Notes under the pieces: generated by a model
The model's input: the letters and a program-made list of their open reading frames with translations, nothing else
Database searches by the model: none
What the model was told of the DNA's origin: nothing
In this document: piece by piece, positions 53,436 through 62,658 of the stretch
Layout: the number at the start of each line of letters is the position of its first letter
Position numbering within the stretch: position 1 is the first letter of the stretch
From: Sulfitobacter sp. S223
GTDB lineage: Bacteria > Pseudomonadota > Alphaproteobacteria > Rhodobacterales > Rhodobacteraceae
Assembly: GCF_025143825.1 (NCBI RefSeq)
Contig: NZ_CP083560.1
Span: 1,550,001-1,614,000 of the forward strand
Direction of reading: 5' to 3'
DNA length: 64,000 bases
Position numbers and translations under genes: made by a program

Positions 53436-54508
53436 TCGGGGGAGGGCTCCTCTGTTGGCAGTGCGGCAGCAACCCGTGCCGCCAACTTGTCGTTAAAGCC
53501 GTTCTCGACCAGTTGCGCGGCCAATCTGATAGCTGCTGCTATGCCTGTCGCGTCAGCAGAACCATGAGACTTCACCACAGTACCGTTCAGGCCCAGAAAC
53601 ACTCCGCCGTTCACGCGGCGCGGATCAATCTTTTCGCGCAGACGCATCAAAGAGGTATAGGCCAAAAGCGAGGCAAGCCGAGACAGGATTGAATATTTGA
53701 AAGCTTCGCGCAGACGGACACCGATCAGGCTGGCGGTACCTTCACCTGTCTTGATGGCGATGTTGCCGGTAAATCCATCGGTGACAACAACATCAGCCCG
53801 ATCACCTGAAATATCGCCGCCTTCGACAAAACCGACAAATTCGTACCCTGCTTCGGACTGATGGTCACGAATCAGATCATGCGCTTCTTTCAGCTCTGTC
53901 CGACCTTTATGTTCTTCGGTGCCGACGTTCAGCAGCCCGATACGGGGGGTTGGCAGGTTGAGGCCGTTGCGCGCATAGGACATTCCCATAAGCGCAAAGC
54001 GCAGCAAGTCATCCGCATCCGCACGAATATCTGCCCCGACATCCAGCATCACATTGAACCCTTGCGCGTTGGACGAGGGATATAGCACGGCGATAGCAGG
54101 CCGGTTCACACCGGGTAGCTTGCGCAAGCGGATCATCGACAGCGCCATCAGCGCGCCTGTGTTCCCACAAGAGACGGCCACGCTGGCTTCGCCGGTGCGC
54201 ACGGATTCGATGGCTGACCACATCGACGTATCCTTGCCAGAGCGCACAACATGGCTTGGCTTGTCTTCCATTGTAACAACGCCAACGGCATCGCGGATCA
54301 CTGTCCGGCCCTCAAGGGCGGGATGCTTTGCAACCAAGGCACGCAATTCCGCTTCGGGGCCGTGTAAAACAAAGGAAATGTCAGGATTTTCGGTGGCCGA
54401 CTTAAGGCAACCGGCAACCACAGCTGCCGGCCCCTGATCACCCCCCATCGCATCGACCGAGATGAGGGTGCGGGCGTTCGCGGTTGTCTGATCGGTCGGG
54501 GCCGTCAT
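53432..54508 (-). CDS. plsX: Phosphate acyltransferase PlsX
   Basis: 358 residues from the ATG at 54508. Family hallmarks ISVDAMGGDQGPAAVVAG, AVSCGNTGALMALS, GFVEGGDISGDRADVVVTDGFTGNIAIKTGEG. Converts acyl-ACP to acyl phosphate at the start of phospholipid synthesis. Overlaps fabH, follows rpmF by 44 bases. Confidence 0.95.
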   Translation of the reverse strand: MTAPTDQTTANARTLISVDAMGGDQGPAAVVAGCLKSATENPDISFVLHGPEAELRALVAKHPALEGRTVIRDAVGVVTMEDKPSHVVRSGKDTSMWSAIESVRTGEASVAVSCGNTGALMALSMIRLRKLPGVNRPAIAVLYPSSNAQGFNVMLDVGADIRADADDLLRFALMGMSYARNGLNLPTPRIGLLNVGTEEHKGRTELKEAHDLIRDHQSEAGYEFVGFVEGGDISGDRADVVVTDGFTGNIAIKTGEGTASLIGVRLREAFKYSILSRLASLLAYTSLMRLREKIDPRRVNGGVFLGLNGTVVKSHGSADATGIAAAIRLAAQLVENGFNDKLAARVAAALPTEEPSPE

Positions 54509-54552
54509 TTGCTGCGAATGCCTTTGAATTGCCAATTGTTCAGGCGTGCAGC

Positions 54553-54759
54553 TTACGCCGCGTCGTCTTCGAGATCAATCTCGTCGAACTGAGCCACAAC
54601 TTCTTTGTCGGCATAGTGGCCGCAGGAGGCGCAAACATGGTGTGGGCGCTTCAGCTCACCGCAGTTGGTGCACTCGTTAGGATTCGCTGCTGTCAACGAA
54701 TCGTGGGAGCGGCGGTTGTTGCGGCGCGATTTGGATACTTTATTCTGCTGGACAGCCAT
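54553..54759 (-). CDS. rpmF: 50S ribosomal protein L32
   Basis: 68 residues from the ATG at 54759. [20 protein letters not shown] is the family start; zinc ribbon [18 protein letters not shown] with four cysteines, so the zinc-bound (C+) form of L32. Acidic C-terminal end. Classical neighbour of plsX. Confidence 0.96.
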   Translation of the reverse strand: MAVQQNKVSKSRRNNRRSHDSLTAANPNECTNCGELKRPHHVCASCGHYADKEVVAQFDEIDLEDDAA

Positions 54760-54963
54760 GTCTGGTGCCTTTGTATTCGGGGCCATAATGCGCAGATCGG
54801 CTGCGGCGGGCCGTGTTTCGGATCAACTCCCATACGGGCGTGTGGTGCGTTTAGGCAAGTGGCGGTCGCTTGTCCAACGCTATTTCATTCGAGCGGCGCA
54901 AAATACTGTGAAAAGGGTCCTTTGCAAGCCGGTTTTTGCCACTTGCAAGGCGCGCGCGCTGGA

Positions 54964-55518
54964 TCAGCTGTCTTTGTCGTCCTCCAGCTGCTGCTTGAGG
55001 GCGGCCAATCCGGCAAAGGGGCGCGCTTCTTCATCGGTCATTGGTTTTTTGCCGGGTTCCGTGACCCGGATAGGTGCGGATTCTGTTTCGACTTTGCGCG
55101 GATACTGGGGCAGGGCTAGGGCCAGCTCTTCTTGCATGACGATTGCGGGGTCTATCCACGCGCCCAACGGCTCTACGCTGTCATCTTCGGGCATCTCGAC
55201 TTCTGGTGCATCGATATCGACGTAATCGCGTACGAAGGTGCGCAGAACATCCGTATCAATCCGGGTCGTGACCGGCTCAAGCGTGACCACGCAAGGCTGC
55301 GTTACAGTGGCGCCCAGACGTCCGCGCAATTGCCAGTCACGATCACCCAACGGGTGTAGGGCACCCTCAAAGGACAATTTGCGCAATCCGCTCAGTTCCA
55401 TCATTTGTGCCAAAGCTGCCAGAGAGGCCGCATCTGGACGTAAGGAGAAGGGGGTTGGCGTGGTTTGTGACAGGTTGGCAACGCGCAAACTGGTTGCACT
55501 TGGGGATGTGGGAGACAT
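54964..55518 (-). CDS. DUF177 (YceD) protein
   Basis: 184 residues from the ATG at 55518. YceD pattern: GRLGATVTQPCVVTLEPVTTRIDTDVLRTFV with the conserved single Cys, and DPAIVMQEELALALPQYPRK. The family is linked to 23S rRNA maturation and adjoins rpmF in many bacteria, as here (204 bases upstream of it). Confidence 0.88.
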   Translation of the reverse strand: MSPTSPSATSLRVANLSQTTPTPFSLRPDAASLAALAQMMELSGLRKLSFEGALHPLGDRDWQLRGRLGATVTQPCVVTLEPVTTRIDTDVLRTFVRDYVDIDAPEVEMPEDDSVEPLGAWIDPAIVMQEELALALPQYPRKVETESAPIRVTEPGKKPMTDEEARPFAGLAALKQQLEDDKDS

Positions 55519-55606
55519 GAGCTTGTGCTTTCGTTTCTTGAACCATGGGGCGCATTTGGTATATGCGAGATAAAAGCCGGACAGGTTAAGGGCAAGGGGC
55601 AGTACC

Positions 55607-56071
55607 ATGGGTATCTTCGACAACACGGTGATTGTGCGGCGCTTGCTGCTCGGTGTCGCTCTGGCTGGCGGGCTTGCAGCCTGTACGCCTCAATACCAGA
55701 ACCACGGATATATGCCGCCTGCAGAAGACCTTGACCAGATTGTGGTCGGTGTCGATACGCGCGCATCAGTCGAGGAAAGCATTGGCACCCCTTCGACTGC
55801 CGGTGTGGTGAATGAAAGCGGATTTTATTACGTTCGCAGCCAGCGCCGCACAATCGGCGCGTTGGCCCCCAAAGAAATAGACCGGCAGGTGCTTGCCATC
55901 AGCTTCAACGAAGCAGGTGTGGTTACCAACATCGAACGCTTCGGGCTTGAGCGCGGGCAAGTTGTGCCTTTGGCGCGGCGCGTGACCACACCGGGTGTGC
56001 GTGACAGCGGCTTCCTGCGACAGCTTTTGGGTAACATCGGACGGTTCAATCCCGCAGGTCTGAGCGGCTGA
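55607..56071 (+). CDS. BamE/SmpA-type outer membrane lipoprotein
   Basis: 154 residues. Lipobox GGLAACT with Cys26 as the lipidation site. SmpA/OmlA domain: DLDQIVVGVDTRASVEESIGTPST and YYVRSQRRTIGALAPKEIDRQVLAISF. BamE supports the outer membrane protein insertion complex. Divergent from DUF177. Confidence 0.85.
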   Translation: MGIFDNTVIVRRLLLGVALAGGLAACTPQYQNHGYMPPAEDLDQIVVGVDTRASVEESIGTPSTAGVVNESGFYYVRSQRRTIGALAPKEIDRQVLAISFNEAGVVTNIERFGLERGQVVPLARRVTTPGVRDSGFLRQLLGNIGRFNPAGLSG

Positions 56072-56102
56072 TCCCAGCCTCTTGTCCCGTTTGGTGGACT
56101 GA

Positions 56103-56849
56103 ATGCCGGTAGGTTCAACAGCGATAATGATGCCTTTGCAAAAAGGGCGCTACACTGTGCGCCCTGCGCAGAGTGCTGCGGATCTGACCGCCTCACTGGC
56201 GTTGCGCGCGCGCGCTTTCGGTGCGGTAGGCGGGGCTTCAGACCGTTTTGACGACAGCGCGCAACATGTGCTGGTGCTGGCCCAAGACAGCGGCAAGGCG
56301 GTGGCCACGTTTCGCATGTCCCTTCTGACCGGTGCGCAGATCGATGAGAGTTATGCCGCGCAGTATTACGATTTAGCCAAGCTGACAGCGTTTGACGGTC
56401 CGATGCTTGAATTGGGCAGGTTCTGCATCGACCCCGCTTTCCATGATCCTGACATTCTGCGCATCGCGTGGGCGGCGTTGACGTCTTATGTGGACGCCAC
56501 TGGGGTGCGCCTGCTTTTTGGCTGTTCTTCATTTGCGGGCACGGATCCGGCCGACTATCTGGATGCTTTTGCCCTGCTAAAGGCACGTTATCTTGCGCCA
56601 AAGCGTTGGGCACCCGCCGTGAAAGCGCCGGACGTGTTCCGCTATGCCGCCCGACTGGATCACGCCCCAGATATCAAACGTGCCAATGCGGCGATGCCCC
56701 CGTTGTTGCGGACCTACCTTATGATGGGCGGGTGGGTCAGCGACCACGCGGTTGTAGATCACACGATGGGCACGCTGCATGTGTTCACGGGCCTTGAGAT
56801 CGAGGCCATTCCACCCGCGCGGAAAACGCTGCTTAGGGCGTTGATCTGA
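56103..56849 (+). CDS. olsB: L-ornithine N-alpha-acyltransferase
   Basis: 248 residues. GNAT-related OlsB pattern: YTVRPAQSAADLTASLALRARAFG, DDSAQHVLVL, AQYYDLAKLTAFDGPMLELGRFCIDP and FGCSSFAGTDPADY. Transfers a 3-hydroxyacyl group to ornithine, the first step of ornithine lipid synthesis, which substitutes for phospholipids under phosphate limitation. The usual partner olsA is not adjacent here. Alternative starts at 56127 and 56130 are possible. Confidence 0.85.
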   Translation: MPVGSTAIMMPLQKGRYTVRPAQSAADLTASLALRARAFGAVGGASDRFDDSAQHVLVLAQDSGKAVATFRMSLLTGAQIDESYAAQYYDLAKLTAFDGPMLELGRFCIDPAFHDPDILRIAWAALTSYVDATGVRLLFGCSSFAGTDPADYLDAFALLKARYLAPKRWAPAVKAPDVFRYAARLDHAPDIKRANAAMPPLLRTYLMMGGWVSDHAVVDHTMGTLHVFTGLEIEAIPPARKTLLRALI

Positions 56850-56894
56850 TATTGTCTGATTGACGTTTTCGCGGCCACACAGTAGGCGGCGTGC

Positions 56895-58703
56895 ATGGCA
56901 CGTGCACCCCTTCTCCAACTCTCCGATATCGCCCTCACATTTGGCGGCGATCCTGTATTTGATGACCTGTCGCTGGTGGTTCAATCCGGCGACCGTCTGG
57001 CGCTGGTCGGGCGCAACGGTTCGGGCAAGTCCACCTTGATGAAAGTCATGGCGGGGCTGGTCGAGGCGGATAGCGGCGAAGTGACCGCAGGACCCGGCGT
57101 CAGCGTTGGCTACATGGAGCAGGACCCTGATCTGACGGGTTTTGAGACATTGGGTGATTTTGCCTCACACGGGCTTGAACCCGGTGAACTTTACAAGGTC
57201 GAGCGTGCGGGCGAGGGGCTCAAGTTTGATCCGGAGCGCCCTGTGGCCACAGCATCCGGAGGCGAGCGGCGGCGCGCAGCCCTTGCGCGTTTGATGGCGC
57301 TTGAGCCTGAATTGATGCTGCTGGATGAACCGACGAACCATTTGGACATCGAGGCTATCGCATGGCTGGAGGACGAGCTGAAGTCCACCCGCGCGGCCTA
57401 TGTCATTATTTCCCACGACCGTGCGTTTTTGAATGCGCTCACACGTGCAACCCTTTGGATTGATCGCGGTGCCGTGCGTCGGCAAGAGATCGGCTTTCAG
57501 GGATTTGAAGCATGGCGTGACCAGATCTGGGAAGAAGAGGACATGCAGCGCCACAAGCTGAACCGGAAGATCAAATCCGAGGCGCGTTGGGCGGTCGAAG
57601 GCATTTCTGCGCGGCGTAAGCGCAACCAGGGCCGCGTACGCGCGCTGCAAGAGCTGCGTGCCGAACGGGCAGGTCAGATCAAACGCCAAGGGACAGCGGC
57701 TATGGCGCTGGAAGCGGGCCCCAAATCCGGCCGTAAGGTCATGGAAGCGGTCGGCATTACAAAGGTTTTCGGCAATAAAGTCATTTTGCATGATTTCTCA
57801 CTGACAGTGAACCGTGGGGATCGCATCGCGCTGGTTGGCCCGAACGGCGTCGGTAAAACGACCCTGCTGAATATGCTGATCGGCAAAGAACAGCCCGACA
57901 GCGGCGAGGTCAAAATCGGGACCAATCTGGCGCTGGCTCTATTTGATCAGGCGCGCGCGCAACTGGACGGCGACATGACCCTGTGGGACAGCCTGACGGG
58001 CGACCCCGAGATGCGGGTGAGCGGCAAGGCTGACCAAATCTTGGTCCGCGGCAACCCCAAACACGTTGTTGGCTACCTTAAAGAATTCCTGTTCGACGAA
58101 GCGCAAGCGCGCGCACCTGTCCGCTCCCTGTCTGGCGGGGAAAAGGCGCGGCTGTTGCTGGCCAAGCTAATGGCGCGCGAAAGCAATCTGCTGGTGCTCG
58201 ATGAACCGACAAATGATCTGGATGTGGAAACGCTGGACCTGATGCAAGAGCTGTTGGGCAGCTATGACGGCACGGTCATACTGGTGAGCCACGACCGTGA
58301 CTTCCTTGACCGTGTGGCGGCGACCACCATCGCCATGGAAGGTGACGGAAAAGCGACCGTTTATGCGGGCGGCTGGAGCGATTATATCGCGCAGCGCGGA
58401 ATGGAAGACTTCTCTGAAAGTGTTGTGAAGTCCAAGGGCTCAGCGCCAAAGGCCCAGCAAAAGACCAAGACGCAAACAGGTCTCAGCTTTACCGAAAAGC
58501 ACCGTTTGGAAGCCTTGCCCGCCGAGATAGAGCGGATAACGGCAGAAATTGCCAAGCTTGAGGAATTGTTGGGCGATCCTGCGCTTTTCACCGAACAGCC
58601 AGCCAAGTTCCAGAAAGCCAGCGATGCGCTGGTGCAGCGTCACGAAAAACTGGCCGATGCCGAGGAAGAATGGCTGTTGCTCGAAGAAAAAGCAGGCAGC
58701 TGA
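56895..58703 (+). CDS. uup: ABC-F family ATPase (Uup-like)
   Basis: 602 residues. Two ABC domains in one chain without membrane helices: Walker A GRNGSGKSTL and GPNGVGKTTL, signatures ASGGERRRAAL and LSGGEKARLLL, Walker B LMLLDEPTNHLD and LLVLDEPTNDLD. A charged linker lies between them and a C-terminal coiled coil (about 525-600) follows, as in Uup, which acts on ribosomes or branched DNA. Confidence 0.9.
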   Translation: MARAPLLQLSDIALTFGGDPVFDDLSLVVQSGDRLALVGRNGSGKSTLMKVMAGLVEADSGEVTAGPGVSVGYMEQDPDLTGFETLGDFASHGLEPGELYKVERAGEGLKFDPERPVATASGGERRRAALARLMALEPELMLLDEPTNHLDIEAIAWLEDELKSTRAAYVIISHDRAFLNALTRATLWIDRGAVRRQEIGFQGFEAWRDQIWEEEDMQRHKLNRKIKSEARWAVEGISARRKRNQGRVRALQELRAERAGQIKRQGTAAMALEAGPKSGRKVMEAVGITKVFGNKVILHDFSLTVNRGDRIALVGPNGVGKTTLLNMLIGKEQPDSGEVKIGTNLALALFDQARAQLDGDMTLWDSLTGDPEMRVSGKADQILVRGNPKHVVGYLKEFLFDEAQARAPVRSLSGGEKARLLLAKLMARESNLLVLDEPTNDLDVETLDLMQELLGSYDGTVILVSHDRDFLDRVAATTIAMEGDGKATVYAGGWSDYIAQRGMEDFSESVVKSKGSAPKAQQKTKTQTGLSFTEKHRLEALPAEIERITAEIAKLEELLGDPALFTEQPAKFQKASDALVQRHEKLADAEEEWLLLEEKAGS

Positions 58704-59077
58704 GGCACGTCCCAGCCTAAGAAACTCTGGTTTTTAGTCATGGCTGTGATCCAAATGTGAGGTCGGAGCGAAGAAGTCTATCACCCAGCAGCGACAATCT
58801 GCTTTGAGCCCAAATCAACCGGTGCTGCAAGCTGCACCTACTTCAGCTTTGCTGAGTATTGAGCTGCCGCTTCTGGCAGGGAGCAACCTCAGGGATCACG
58901 AATTGGCTGGAATTGAGCCTCTCGGGATAGGGCACCTTTGGTTAGCCAAAAGGCTTCTTATCCAAAAAGAGGCGGTACTTATGTCATATATTAATGACAA
59001 AGAACTTTCGCTTTAGTAGCTTTGCGCCAAATTTTAATAATTACCTCAATAGGTCTTCGCTATTGGGAAGTCGGGTC
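58704..59077. other. Intergenic region before the phytochrome operon
   Basis: 374 bases, AT-richer than its surroundings toward the right. An open frame at 58804-59016 has a TTG start, no ribosome binding site and no family resemblance, so I do not call it. Presumably holds the bphO-bphP promoter. No terminator hairpin with a T-run after the ATPase gene. Confidence 0.5.
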
Positions 59078-59638
59078 ATGATGAAAACAGATTTTCGACA
59101 TGCGCTTCGGGAACGAACGCGTACAGATCACGATTTGTTGGATCGAATGATCACGACGCTTGATATTGCGCAATTGCATGATTTCAGAGTGTTTTTGCAG
59201 ATACACCATTGCTGCTTTTTGGTGATGCAGTCACGGTCGCTGGATCAGGGGCTTTCGACGGCGCCACTTTCAAGCATGATCGACGGCCTTGCCATGGATC
59301 TTAACATTGTATCCTGCAATCAATCGGAGATTGACCTGCCGATCCCATCCGCGCTGGACCCCTTATCAATCGACTATATGGTGGCGGGGTCGAGGCTGGG
59401 TTCCAAAATACTATACAAACGATGGAGCGCATCGACGCATCCATGTGTCCAACGCGCGAATACCTATTTTGGTCAGACAAGCGATCCGAAACTTTGGTCC
59501 GAAACATGTCGTGCGCTCTCGGCCGTGCCATCAGGTAGCGAACGTGCTGATATCATCGTAGAAGACACAAAAATACAATTCCAGCTTTTTGCGGCGGCAT
59601 TCGCCAAGATAGTCACAGCCGAGGACACCCTCTCATGA
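59078..59638 (+). CDS. bphO: Biliverdin-forming heme oxygenase
   Basis: 186 residues from the ATG at 59078 (GGGAAG upstream; 59081 is an alternative). Heme oxygenase fold: RHALRERTRTDHDLLDRMI with proximal His18, and in the distal helix YMVAGSRLGSKIL with the Gly residues that cover the heme. Opens heme to biliverdin, the chromophore of the adjoining bacteriophytochrome. The ATGA overlap with bphP couples enzyme and apoprotein. Confidence 0.9.
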   Translation: MMKTDFRHALRERTRTDHDLLDRMITTLDIAQLHDFRVFLQIHHCCFLVMQSRSLDQGLSTAPLSSMIDGLAMDLNIVSCNQSEIDLPIPSALDPLSIDYMVAGSRLGSKILYKRWSASTHPCVQRANTYFGQTSDPKLWSETCRALSAVPSGSERADIIVEDTKIQFQLFAAAFAKIVTAEDTLS

Positions 59639-62214
59639 CTGAAGAACAAAATTATATCAGACCAGACGAAGCGGTTGATCTTACCAATTGTGACCGAGAA
59701 CCAATCCACTTGCTGGGCGGTGTGCAAGGGTATGGATGTCTGATTGCAACGTCTTCGGATTTCATGGTTAAACACGTCTCCCAAAATGTGCAGGACATTC
59801 TGCATTTTTCGGCAGAAGATGCGATCGGTGGACGGTTGATTGATTTGCTGCCCGAACGGACAGTTCACGATCTACGTACCAAACTGCAAATTCTGAACGT
59901 AGAGACAAGTTCATCTCGGCTGTTTGGATATGACGTTTTGGGCGATGGCCGGTTGTTCGACGTGTCGGTGCACACGTTGGATCAAACATACGTTTTCGAA
60001 TTTGAACCCAAGATTGACACTGAAAATCGCGACGAAATGAGTTTGGTTCAGCCCTTGGTCGCGCGGGTAAGACGCGCAAAAGACATCAAGGCTGCGTGTG
60101 ATCAGGCAGCGATGGCCGTTCAAGTTATGTCCGGCTTTGACCGTGTAATGGTATACCAATTTGACGAAGACGGCACCGGTGAGGTCATCGCGGAAAAGCG
60201 TAAGTCGAGCATGGAACCCTTTCTTGGGCTTCGCTATCCCGCCAGTGACATCCCGAAGCAAGCGCGCGCCCTGTATCTGCGCAGCACGCTACGACTTATT
60301 TCTGATGTCGACGGGGTGGTGTCACCGATCGTGCCGCCTACGAATGTGCAGGGCATACCAATGGACTTGTCGATGTCTGTCATGCGCGCGGTGTCGCCCA
60401 TCCATCTGGAATACCTGCGAAATATGGGCGTTTCAGCGTCTATGTCAGTTTCGATCATCAAAGATGGAAAGCTTTGGGGTTTGTTCGCCTGCCACCATGA
60501 AACGCCGCGCCACATCGATTTTGAGCGGCGCACTGCAATCGAGTTGTTCGCGCAGTTCTTCTCGTATGAGCTGGTTCAGAAGATCGACATCGCGTCGCGC
60601 GTTCAGAGCAGCGAAGCGCGAAAGTTGCACGACAATCTCATGATCCAACTGTCCGGTGGGACAAATCTCATCAATGGGTTTGAGATTATCGCGGATGAGT
60701 TGCGTGGCCTCATAGCAAACGATGGCGTCGCGGTTTACTCGGACGGGCGCTATGCGTGTCTTGGGGACGCGCCTGACGAGATAGAGTTCAAGAAGCTCGT
60801 TAGATTCCTGAATACGGCTCCGACAGGTCAGGTCTTTGCTACGCACAGGCTTCCCGCCCTGTATCCGGAGGCTTCGGATTTCTCTGCTGATATTGCAGGT
60901 GTCCTGGCGGTTCCGATCTCTCGTACGCCACGGGACTACATCGTATTTTTCCGACGTGAAGTTGCCCAGTCGGTTAAATGGGCAGGTAACCCGAACAAAC
61001 CGGTCGAAGTAGGCCCGAACGGGACACGCCTAACACCTCGGAAAAGTTTCGATACATGGTCGGAACTGGTCAGGAACACGTCAGCGCACTGGACCGGTAG
61101 TGAGGTCCAGACAGGCGAGTCGTTGCGGCTGTCGCTGATCGAGATCGTGTTGAAACTGACTGACGAGTCGAATGAAACCCGCCAGAAAGCGGCTGACAAA
61201 CAAGAGCTTTTGATCGCTGAGCTTAATCACCGTGTCCGGAATATTCTTAATCTGATCCAGGGGTTGGTCTCTCAAAGCCGTACTGGTGCGAAAGACGTTG
61301 CAACTTATACCAAGGTGCTGGACGGACGTGTGCAGGCGCTGGCGCGGGCGCACGATCAACTCACGCGGCAAGAGTGGTCACCGAGTTCATTAAGACAGCT
61401 GATCGAAGTCGAGGTGAACGCATTTCTGACGGACGCAAAGGATCGCATTTCGATCACGGGGGATGCTCCCAAGCTGATGCCTGAGGCATTCTCAACCATG
61501 GCATTGGTGATCCACGAAATGGTGACAAACGCCGCCAAGTACGGCGCGTTGACGGACCATTCCGGGAAAATCTTGCTCAACCTTCGCATTCAGGACGACG
61601 GAGCGTTGCAGATCGAATGGCGCGAGATTGGTGGCCCACCTGTACAGGCGCCGTCACGTCAGGGCTTTGGAACCACAATCATAGAAAAAACGATACCTTA
61701 CGAGCTTAAGGGCACGGTCAAAACGCGTTACCTTGTGACCGGATTTGAAGCAGACATCATGATCCCATCCACTGCCGTCTCTGATACTCAAGAGGTTGTT
61801 GCAGACAAAACGATGAGCGTCGCGGACAACAAGGAAAAGCGTTCCATAAAACTGAGTGGCGACGTCTTGATAGTTGAGGACAATATGCTGATCGCGCTGG
61901 ATGCTTCCGATATTCTCAAAGATAATGGAGCGGACGATGTTCACATGTCAGGCTCTGTCGCTGATGCGCTCGCTGTTCTTGAGGCCAACACAATCACATT
62001 TGCACTGCTTGATGTGAATTTGGGTGATCAGACATCTCTTCCTATCGCGCAAGTTTTGGCTGACCGCAGTATCCCTTTTGTGCTTGCGACTGGTTATGGA
62101 GACGCCGAGAGTATAACGGCGAGCTATCCTCCGGCGGTCATCGCTAAAAAACCTTTCACTGCCGAAAGTATTGTCAAAGCGATCAGTTCCGCTCTCTCAA
62201 GTCCGGATAATTAG
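59635..62214 (+). CDS. bphP: Bacteriophytochrome with HWE histidine kinase and receiver domain
   Basis: 859 residues. PAS domain with Cys19 (DLTNCDREPIHLLGGVQGYG), the biliverdin attachment site. GAF domain with YPASDIP at 201-207 and SPIHLEYLRNMGV (His257). PHY domain with the tongue PRKSF at 468-472. HWE kinase: ELNHRVRNILN with His532, HEMVTNAAKYGAL and IEWREIGG (the W-x-E signature). C-terminal receiver with Asp793 (LLDVNLGD) and Lys838. A red/far-red light sensor kinase; the attached receiver may act as phosphate sink or relay. Coupled to bphO. Confidence 0.95.
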   Translation: MTEEQNYIRPDEAVDLTNCDREPIHLLGGVQGYGCLIATSSDFMVKHVSQNVQDILHFSAEDAIGGRLIDLLPERTVHDLRTKLQILNVETSSSRLFGYDVLGDGRLFDVSVHTLDQTYVFEFEPKIDTENRDEMSLVQPLVARVRRAKDIKAACDQAAMAVQVMSGFDRVMVYQFDEDGTGEVIAEKRKSSMEPFLGLRYPASDIPKQARALYLRSTLRLISDVDGVVSPIVPPTNVQGIPMDLSMSVMRAVSPIHLEYLRNMGVSASMSVSIIKDGKLWGLFACHHETPRHIDFERRTAIELFAQFFSYELVQKIDIASRVQSSEARKLHDNLMIQLSGGTNLINGFEIIADELRGLIANDGVAVYSDGRYACLGDAPDEIEFKKLVRFLNTAPTGQVFATHRLPALYPEASDFSADIAGVLAVPISRTPRDYIVFFRREVAQSVKWAGNPNKPVEVGPNGTRLTPRKSFDTWSELVRNTSAHWTGSEVQTGESLRLSLIEIVLKLTDESNETRQKAADKQELLIAELNHRVRNILNLIQGLVSQSRTGAKDVATYTKVLDGRVQALARAHDQLTRQEWSPSSLRQLIEVEVNAFLTDAKDRISITGDAPKLMPEAFSTMALVIHEMVTNAAKYGALTDHSGKILLNLRIQDDGALQIEWREIGGPPVQAPSRQGFGTTIIEKTIPYELKGTVKTRYLVTGFEADIMIPSTAVSDTQEVVADKTMSVADNKEKRSIKLSGDVLIVEDNMLIALDASDILKDNGADDVHMSGSVADALAVLEANTITFALLDVNLGDQTSLPIAQVLADRSIPFVLATGYGDAESITASYPPAVIAKKPFTAESIVKAISSALSSPDN

Positions 62215-62440
62215 AGCCAGCGGCCGCTGACCACTGTTGATCACAGTCTTGCGAAAGCCGTGAGGTAGCAGCTTGTTCTTAATAGATCGCTGCCCATCAT
62301 CTGGCTTTGAAAAGCGGTCATTGATTTCACTGCAGCGAAGGCGTTTTTGTCTCGCACGGCGGGCGTCCATGCAAAACACTGCGAGGGGCTGAAATCCGCC
62401 CCAGAACGCGATTTGTTAAAGTCGCAGAAATCTTTGGTGT

Positions 62441-62473
62441 CTAAGTCGGCTGTGCAGAATCAAACCGACTTAG
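62441..62473. repeat. Inverted repeat inside a possible decayed element
   Basis: 9-bp arms CTAAGTCGG / CCGACTTAG around a 15-base loop, itself inside 10-bp arms GGCTGAAATC / GATTTCAGCC about 115 bases apart. No T-run, so not a typical terminator. Confidence 0.5.
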
Positions 62474-62609
62474 GGCACTGCGAAACCAATGACCGCTTTG
62501 CTTTAACTGCGATTTCAGCCTGCGCGGATTGCCGGTGTTCGCTGCGGTTTTGATGAACGGCAGCTTTCGCACAATCTGAGCAGGGCTGTCTGCGTCGGAT
62601 GTAAGGCCC

Positions 62610-62623
62610 TTGATGCAGATCAA
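62610..62623. promoter_or_regulatory. FNR/FnrL box upstream of the ArsR-permease operon
   Basis: TTGATGCAGATCAA, a perfect TTGAT-N4-ATCAA site, identical over 16 bases (CCTTGATGCAGATCAA) to the one before DUF302-hemA. Suggests oxygen-responsive expression of the regulator-permease pair. Confidence 0.6.
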
Positions 62624-62658
62624 TGCGCAGACACGTTTCAGCGCATATGCATTTTTCT

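Larger units (their letters stand above)
62215..62658. other. Intergenic region with inverted repeats and an FNR box
   Basis: 444 bases with no supported gene. Contains a hairpin CTAAGTCGG (62441-62449) / CCGACTTAG (62465-62473), flanked at longer range by GGCTGAAATC (62387-62396) and its complement GATTTCAGCC (62511-62520), plus a direct repeat CACTGCGA (62377 and 62476). The nested inverted repeats look like a decayed small mobile or repetitive element. The right edge holds the FNR box. Confidence 0.45.

Noticed and set aside
58804..59016. Small gene of 70 codons before bphO
   Set aside because: TTG start without ribosome binding site and no similarity I can recognise.
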